A stretch of 64,000 bases of DNA, taken from Chryseobacterium gleum. GTDB lineage: Bacteria > Bacteroidota > Bacteroidia > Flavobacteriales_D > Crocinitomicaceae. The stretch is from the NCBI GenBank assembly GCA_945897565.1, contig CAMDFN010000005.1, forward strand, positions 1-64,000. The letters are read 5' to 3'. The notes below the pieces were generated by a model, which worked only from the letters and a program-made list of their open reading frames with translations, searched no databases and was not told the DNA's origin. A program made the translations under genes and the position numbers. Shown here piece after piece: positions 59,177 through 64,000 of the stretch (positions within the stretch are counted from its first letter, which is position 1; each line of letters opens with the position of its first letter).

Positions 59177-60007
59177 ATGGCGCTCAAACTCGTACGCCCG
59201 CTTTGTGTTTTTGACCTCGAAACAACCGGTCTTCAAATCACCAAAGACCGCATTGTACAAATCGCAGTAATCAAACTTTTCCCCGACGGACACCGCGAAA
59301 CCTTCAATGAATTGGTCAACCCAGGCCAGCTAATTCCTGAAGAAATAACCGCCATTCATGGCATCAGTAACGAAATGGTTGCCAACGCGCCTAGTTTTGA
59401 GACACTGGCCCCTGGCCTGCTCGATTTTATTGGCGATGCCGACCTCGGAGGTTACAATTCCAATAAATTTGACATTCCGGTTTTGTCCGAAGAGCTCTTG
59501 CGCTGCGGTATCGATTTTGATTTGGGCGCGCGACACTTTGTAGATGTCCAAAATATCTTCCACAAAATGGAACAACGCACCTTAGCTGCGGCTTATCAGT
59601 TTTACTGCGGCAAACAAATTGAAAATGCCCACAATGCGCTTTATGATACCCTTGCAACCCTAGAGGTCTTGCAGGCGCAAACAGAAAAATACCCCGACCT
59701 CAACAACGATATTGCAGGCCTTGCCAAGTTTTCTACTGTCGGCAACAAGCAAGCCGATTTTGCAGGGCGCTTGGCCATCGATGAAAATCAAGAGGTTTGC
59801 TACAACTTTGGCAAGCACAAAGGCAAAACCGTTGCACAGGTTCTCAAATTAGAGCCAGGCTACTACGGCTGGATGCTCGAGGCCGATTTTCCGCTCTATA
59901 CCAAACAAGTCTTGCGCAAAGAAATGGAGCGCATCAAAGCCGGTAATAGTTCACAACAAATCGGCGACAAACTCGAATTATTGAAAAATAAATTCAACAA
60001 GCCATGA
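59177..60007 (+). CDS. DnaQ-like 3'-5' exonuclease with ExoX-like C-terminal domain
   Basis: 276 residues. DEDDh motifs: VFDLETTGL, then YNSNKFDIPVLSEEL, and NAHNALYDTLAT (H-x4-D). The C-terminal domain from about 205 (VCYNFGKHKGKTVAQVL, GYYGWMLEADFPLYTK) is the small fold seen at the end of exodeoxyribonuclease X-like proteins. The role is DNA repair or RNA trimming. It starts 3 bp after E2 and overlaps the next gene by 4 bp. Confidence 0.88.
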   Translation: MALKLVRPLCVFDLETTGLQITKDRIVQIAVIKLFPDGHRETFNELVNPGQLIPEEITAIHGISNEMVANAPSFETLAPGLLDFIGDADLGGYNSNKFDIPVLSEELLRCGIDFDLGARHFVDVQNIFHKMEQRTLAAAYQFYCGKQIENAHNALYDTLATLEVLQAQTEKYPDLNNDIAGLAKFSTVGNKQADFAGRLAIDENQEVCYNFGKHKGKTVAQVLKLEPGYYGWMLEADFPLYTKQVLRKEMERIKAGNSSQQIGDKLELLKNKFNKP

Positions 60008-60612
60008 AAATCATCTGTATTGGTCGCAACTATGCCGACCATGCCAAAGAAATGAAGGCTGCGCTACCCTTAGAGCCACTCTACTTTCTCAAACCAGATA
60101 CCGCCTTACTCAGAGAAGGAGATTTTTATTACCCAACTTTTACCCAAGACCTCCATTTTGAATGTGAGCTTGTGGTGCGCATAGAAAAAGTTGGCAAGCA
60201 TATATCACCTGAATTTGCGCATAAATACTATACTCATTTCACGCTTGGCATTGATTTTACTGCCCGCGACATCCAAGAAAACTGCAAAGCAAACGGCTTG
60301 CCTTGGGAGAAAGCCAAAGGTTTTGACCACAGTGCGCCACTTTCCAATACCTGGATTGAAAAAACACAAATAGACCTTCAAACAGCCGAATTCAAATTGT
60401 TTCAGAACGGCGAGCTCAGACAAACAGGCCACCCTAAAGATTTTATTTTTAGCATCGATACGGTCATTTCTTATGTGTCGCAATACGTAACGCTCAAAAC
60501 CGGCGATCTCATTTTTACAGGCACCCCAGCAGGCGTTGGCCCTGTTCAAATTGGAGACGTGCTTCGCGCCCAACTCAATGGACATGAGCTACTTGAGTTA
60601 AAAATCAGCTGA
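60004..60612 (+). CDS. Fumarylacetoacetate hydrolase (FAH) family protein
   Basis: 202 residues. IICIGRNYADHAKEM, FLKPDTALLREG, the metal ligands in HFECELVVRI (Glu-x-Glu) and GIDFTARDIQ (Asp), then FTGTPAGVGPV. It resembles FAHD1-type acylpyruvases or oxaloacetate decarboxylases; the substrate is unknown. The stop codon abuts the stop of the convergent gene (TGA|TCA). Confidence 0.9.
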   Translation: MKIICIGRNYADHAKEMKAALPLEPLYFLKPDTALLREGDFYYPTFTQDLHFECELVVRIEKVGKHISPEFAHKYYTHFTLGIDFTARDIQENCKANGLPWEKAKGFDHSAPLSNTWIEKTQIDLQTAEFKLFQNGELRQTGHPKDFIFSIDTVISYVSQYVTLKTGDLIFTGTPAGVGPVQIGDVLRAQLNGHELLELKIS

Positions 60613-62820
60613 TCAATTTTTGATGAGCAGCGCGTTTTGGCCGTTTGCTAAGCGTAAAAAATAGGATCCGGACGCTAAAGAGGAAAGATCAAGCGTGAAA
60701 TCTTGAGACATTTCTTTGATCATTCGTATATTTTGTCCGGTAACTGTGAATAAAGCACCCGAGCAAGTACCTTGAATGCCAGAAATTGTCACATTGGCAT
60801 TGGTAGGATTCGGATAAACTTGAAGTGGCGCAAACTGAATAGCTTCTAAACTCAGGTCAGAACCAGGTTCGTTTTCGAGTAAAAATAAACCCCCAGCATC
60901 TTGCCCAACAAATAGCTCTAGGTGCTCGTCGTTGTCTAGATTGCCGATAGCGGCTGCAGCATAAGCGCCAATTTGGGCACTTAAACCCAGGAAATCTGCA
61001 CTGCGCTCGTGAAAAAGCGCGCTTTGCGAAGTGGTAATGCTGTCATAAAAATGAAGGTGCCCATCGAGTGCCCCCACCAAAAGGTATGTGCTGTCTTGGA
61101 AGCTAAAAAAGTGAGGGACGGCATAGCCATCTGGGCCGTTGCTTTGCACATTTACCCCCCCGAGTTGCGTGGTCACCAAAGTAAAGATGGCCGCACTTGT
61201 TGTGCCGGTGTTCTGATAATAATGAATGGTCCCGCCTTTATGACCAATCAGGAGGTCAAGCAAGCCATCTTGATTGTAATCAAAAAGTTGAGGTGCTGAA
61301 AAAAGCGGTACTTGGATCACTACATTATTGGCATCGGGTAGCGCGTTTGTTTGTAATTGAAACAACGGACTAGAACCCACACTCGTGTTGACAAAAAAGG
61401 CCAGCTGCCCGTTGTCTCTGCCGAGTATCAAATCGGGCTTGCCATCGGCATTGAGATCGCCCAGGGCAGGTATCAAACGCAGCCCCAAATTGGCAGTAGA
61501 CAAATTTAAAAAGTCTTGGTCGACCAATACTAAAGACGGCGCTGTTGCGGTGCCCACATTTTGATAATAGGCCAAGCGCGCTTCTTTATTGAGTACGGGC
61601 TTATAGGCAAAGAAGTTGGCCACTAATAAATCGGTAAGGCCATCCTGATTGACATCGTATAATAGCGGCACTGAACCCAAGCCGTGGTCGATCATGTCGC
61701 CTTGTAGCCAATCGTTATCTTGGTAGGCAAAAACGGGCACTTGGTTGCTGCCTAAATTTTTGTAGTACCAGACACTGTTCTCGTTTTCAGAGACATTATT
61801 GGCATTGGGCGCCACGAGCAAGTCTTTCTTTTGATCAAAGTCGATATCGAGATAAAAAGCTGCGGGAAAAAGCTGCACATTGGCCGGTGTGGTATTGCTC
61901 GGAAAATTGTAGTCGGCACTCACCATTGGCGAGTTGGTATTGGGTGCGGTGCCCCCATTCATGAGGCGCACGAGGTTGCCATAGGCTACGTCGCCGAGTA
62001 TCAAATCTAAAACACCAGACTGATCGAGGTCTAGGGCCAAAACCGTGGAGCCCGCATGCGCTTTGGCTTGCTCAGTTGCTGGTAGTTCTGGATTAGGGAC
62101 ATTCCCATCGGTACAATACGAACTGGTGTCATTTAAAAAAAGTGTATTGCTCGTGACGTCTTCGCGGTATTTGCCCCAGCACCTATTTTTGAGCATAAAA
62201 ACCAAAGAATCTGAATGTCCGTAAAGTTCTTGACTTTGATTTTGATGATACTGCAGGTATTCTCCACTAATGTGGTAGGTCAGGATATCCATATCGCCAT
62301 CGCCCTCGACGTCTACGAGTGCAGGAATATCTGCTCCACTCACATACAAATTAAGGGTTGGACCCGCGTAATTAGAAAGTAAATAAGGACTGTACGCCTC
62401 CCATTGTAGGCCCGTTGCAGCACTTCCTATATTCCTGTAAGCTTGCATACCACCTACTGCATAACCGAAGAGGTCTTTTCTGCCATCGTTGTCGTAGTCG
62501 TAGGTAGTGACGCGGTAATGGAGGTTGGACGGAAAAAACAACTGTGCACGCAAATCGATTTCATAGGTAGGGCCTGCAACTGAGGAGATCTGTTTAAATA
62601 CGCGAATTTGATCTGCGCTGCGGTCAAAAACGAGGAGGTCTTCATCGCCATCAAAATCGTAATCTAGGGTAGAAAATTGTGGCGTATTGAAACCTCCATC
62701 CCAAGCCTTACTTAGGTTTTGCCCATCGGAGACAACGGGAATATAGGCGCTGAAATTAAATTGAAACTGTGCGTGAACACCAAATGTGAAAAAAATAAAT
62801 AAGAATGTCCAACTCTTCAT
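60613..62820 (-). CDS. Secreted FG-GAP/VCBS repeat protein with T9SS type A sorting domain
   Basis: 735 residues with a signal peptide ending GVHAQ. Many FG-GAP/VCBS calcium-binding repeats with D-x-D-x-D-G motifs (DYDFDGDEDLLVFD, DYDNDGRKDLFGY, DVEGDGDMDILTY, DVNQDGLTDLLVA, DLNADGKPDLILGRDNG, DYNQDGLLDLLIG), giving an integrin-like propeller. It ends with a T9SS type A domain (FAPLQVYPNPTNANVTI, then LASGSYFLRLANG). Cell-surface location is expected; the ligand is unknown. Confidence 0.9.
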   Translation of the reverse strand: MKSWTFLFIFFTFGVHAQFQFNFSAYIPVVSDGQNLSKAWDGGFNTPQFSTLDYDFDGDEDLLVFDRSADQIRVFKQISSVAGPTYEIDLRAQLFFPSNLHYRVTTYDYDNDGRKDLFGYAVGGMQAYRNIGSAATGLQWEAYSPYLLSNYAGPTLNLYVSGADIPALVDVEGDGDMDILTYHISGEYLQYHQNQSQELYGHSDSLVFMLKNRCWGKYREDVTSNTLFLNDTSSYCTDGNVPNPELPATEQAKAHAGSTVLALDLDQSGVLDLILGDVAYGNLVRLMNGGTAPNTNSPMVSADYNFPSNTTPANVQLFPAAFYLDIDFDQKKDLLVAPNANNVSENENSVWYYKNLGSNQVPVFAYQDNDWLQGDMIDHGLGSVPLLYDVNQDGLTDLLVANFFAYKPVLNKEARLAYYQNVGTATAPSLVLVDQDFLNLSTANLGLRLIPALGDLNADGKPDLILGRDNGQLAFFVNTSVGSSPLFQLQTNALPDANNVVIQVPLFSAPQLFDYNQDGLLDLLIGHKGGTIHYYQNTGTTSAAIFTLVTTQLGGVNVQSNGPDGYAVPHFFSFQDSTYLLVGALDGHLHFYDSITTSQSALFHERSADFLGLSAQIGAYAAAAIGNLDNDEHLELFVGQDAGGLFLLENEPGSDLSLEAIQFAPLQVYPNPTNANVTISGIQGTCSGALFTVTGQNIRMIKEMSQDFTLDLSSLASGSYFLRLANGQNALLIKN

Positions 62821-62829
62821 GCGCTAAAA

Positions 62830-63741
62830 TTACGGCGTTTTTGCATTGGAAGCATGCCAAATAATGATTCTTTTGTCGTCGCCGGCACTTGCAAATCCTT
62901 TACCCAATAACAATAACGCATTGATGGAATGGCGATGCGCAGCCATATGCACATCAAGCTTCTGACAAATTTGGTCATCCTCTAGAGACCAAATTTTGAG
63001 GGTCTTATCTCTAGAGGCTGACACGTAGTGCTCATCAGACAATTGGAGTAGCTGGTAGATCGTTCCCAAATGGGCAGGGAAAGCATTTTGCTTGTCGCCT
63101 GCTGCTGTCCACCGCCTGATGAAGGCATCTTTTCCGGCGCTCAACAAATCTCCATTTGGCAAAATACACAGCGCTGTACAGCCCTCATGGTGTGCATAGA
63201 CCTGTTGAGTTTCATTGAAAAATGTTGTTTCAACTTTTCTATAATAACCATCTGCACAAGCTACTATAAAATAACTTCCGTCCGGAGCTACCGCAATTTG
63301 ACGAATTTTACCGCAAGCAAATGGAAGCGACAACATGAGATTCCAGGTAGCATCCCAAATGAACACATTGCCTTCTGCATCGGCAGTATAACGCTGATTT
63401 TGTTGGGGATTGTATGCAATGGCAAAGACAGCACTTTGATGCACCTTCAAGTATTTGAGCTCTGCCTTTTGAATGGTGTCTATCAGGTGGAGGCTGCCAT
63501 CTGATAAACCAATGATGAGTTGGTTGTAATCGGGCAAGACAAGCATGCTAAACGGCGCTTGCGAACAGCGAATGGCGAAATCATCTTGCAGCCCTGTGGT
63601 TTTGTGCCAGCGCGCTATGAATTTGTCCGACGAAGCCGAGTAAATAAAGTTTGCATCTTGGGAAAGTGCATAAATAGGGCCTTGATGGCCAGTAATTTGA
63701 TGGTGTTTGGAATAAAGCGCGAGCGAATTATTCTTGTTCAT
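62830..63741 (-). CDS. WD40 repeat protein
   Basis: 303 residues without a signal peptide. At least six WD40 blades: GHQGPIYALSQDANFIYSASSDKFIARWH, HQSAVFAIAYN, AEGNVFIWDATW, HEGCTALCILPNGDLLSAGKDAFIRRW, HLGTIYQLLQLSDEHYVSASRDKTLKIWSLE, and HRHSINALLLLGKGFASAGDDKRIIIWH. It is a cytoplasmic interaction platform; the partner is unknown. It overlaps the acidic small protein upstream by 14 bp and precedes the FG-GAP gene by 9 bp. Confidence 0.88.
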   Translation of the reverse strand: MNKNNSLALYSKHHQITGHQGPIYALSQDANFIYSASSDKFIARWHKTTGLQDDFAIRCSQAPFSMLVLPDYNQLIIGLSDGSLHLIDTIQKAELKYLKVHQSAVFAIAYNPQQNQRYTADAEGNVFIWDATWNLMLSLPFACGKIRQIAVAPDGSYFIVACADGYYRKVETTFFNETQQVYAHHEGCTALCILPNGDLLSAGKDAFIRRWTAAGDKQNAFPAHLGTIYQLLQLSDEHYVSASRDKTLKIWSLEDDQICQKLDVHMAAHRHSINALLLLGKGFASAGDDKRIIIWHASNAKTP

Positions 63742-63997
63742 CGTCTAGATCGGCATCGGCATCGTCGTTGACCTGTTTGAGGCGGTCTGCGTAAGATTTT
63801 GGAAGGAAATCAAAGAAGGTGTCTCCGCGCAAGCCAAGGCGCAGGCACTCTAAAGGAATGACGTCGTTGGGGGCAATATTGCCTAAATTGACTTCTGCAC
63901 CAAAAAGTTTGATAAACCAAACCTGCTGATTTTTTTGTGGTGCCTCCCAGAGGATATCCTCTGGCTTCACGCTGGCAATAATGCGGTTAATGAGCAT
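63728..63997 (-). CDS. Small protein with acidic tail, possibly cut by the window end
   Basis: 89 residues visible from an ATG 3 bp before the window edge. It is not certain that this is the true start, because the frame continues outward. WFIKLFGAEVNLGNIAPNDVIPLECLRLG is a compact core, and the C-terminus is strongly acidic (DDADADLDDEQE). No family is recognised. It is coupled to the WD40 gene by a 14-bp overlap, so a joint function is possible. Confidence 0.55.
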   Translation of the reverse strand: MLINRIIASVKPEDILWEAPQKNQQVWFIKLFGAEVNLGNIAPNDVIPLECLRLGLRGDTFFDFLPKSYADRLKQVNDDADADLDDEQE

Positions 63998-64000
63998 GGA

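Noticed and set aside
1-64000. CRISPR array, rRNA genes, intact transposase or prophage genes
   Set aside because: No regularly spaced repeats, rRNA-like stretches or transposase and phage structural motifs were seen anywhere.

Overview
The window looks like a chromosomal segment of a Bacteroidota bacterium, most likely of the order Flavobacteriales. Four signs point that way. It encodes type IX secretion (T9SS) parts and cargo: PorQ, a PorE-like OmpA protein, and proteins with type A and type B sorting domains. It has a TonB-dependent receptor with a carboxypeptidase-like N-terminal domain. The gene block parA-parB-DUF5683-dapB-lepB-wbqC is typical of that group. Several genes are preceded by the Bacteroidota -7 promoter element TAnnTTTG, often as TATCTTTG. 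The genus cannot be named from the sequence alone. Coding density is very high, with many 4-bp ATGA overlaps.

Layout. 1-2498: end of an uncharacterised protein, then a secreted SGNH hydrolase. 2491-8014 (minus): secreted TPR, MORN-type and T9SS-sorted proteins. 8069-10330 (minus): sulfur operon of a persulfide dioxygenase-rhodanese fusion and a TauE/SafE exporter, under a perfect CRP/FNR-type palindrome. 10438-12273 (minus): chalcone isomerase-like protein and a DEAD-box helicase. 12356-18082 (plus): DUF4139 protein, then an operon of DnaQ/GIY-YIG nuclease, MBL hydrolase and two acyltransferases that probably make glycine or ornithine lipids. 18096-19757: sigma factor divergent from porQ. 19754-26363 (minus): trmN6, proS, an LTA-synthase-like sulfatase, a fused E1 alpha-keto acid dehydrogenase and a lipoprotein. 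26397-35577: small unknowns, CYTH protein, a large T9SS type B protein with a reelin-like domain, sugar dehydratase, thioesterase, MORN protein, second TauE/SafE, threonine aldolase. 35609-44172: PorE-like protein, rplS, degenerate FHA protein, and the parA-to-wbqC block. 44125-46289: propeller-like protein, outer membrane protein, aroK.

46299-49800 is the one clearly accessory stretch. A tRNA-Lys gene has a second copy of its last 17 bp downstream. Then comes a tyrosine recombinase fragment running in frame into an AraC regulator that has no ATG start, followed by an AT-rich FAD amine oxidase gene and a small secreted protein. This looks like the scar of an element that integrated at the tRNA gene.

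49861-63997: prfC, ndk, TonB receptor, DUF2147 protein, pabA, ridA, a GT2 glycosyltransferase fused to a degenerate sugar-transferase module, E2 acyltransferase (partner of the distant E1), exonuclease, FAH-family hydrolase, an FG-GAP/T9SS protein, a WD40 protein and a small acidic protein cut close to the window end. No CRISPR array, rRNA, intact transposase or phage module was seen. The best candidates for new biology are the tRNA-Lys scar with its recombinase-AraC chimera, the GT2 fusion with a dead sugar-transferase core, three divergent gene pairs with facing -7 boxes, and the palindrome over the sulfur operon.
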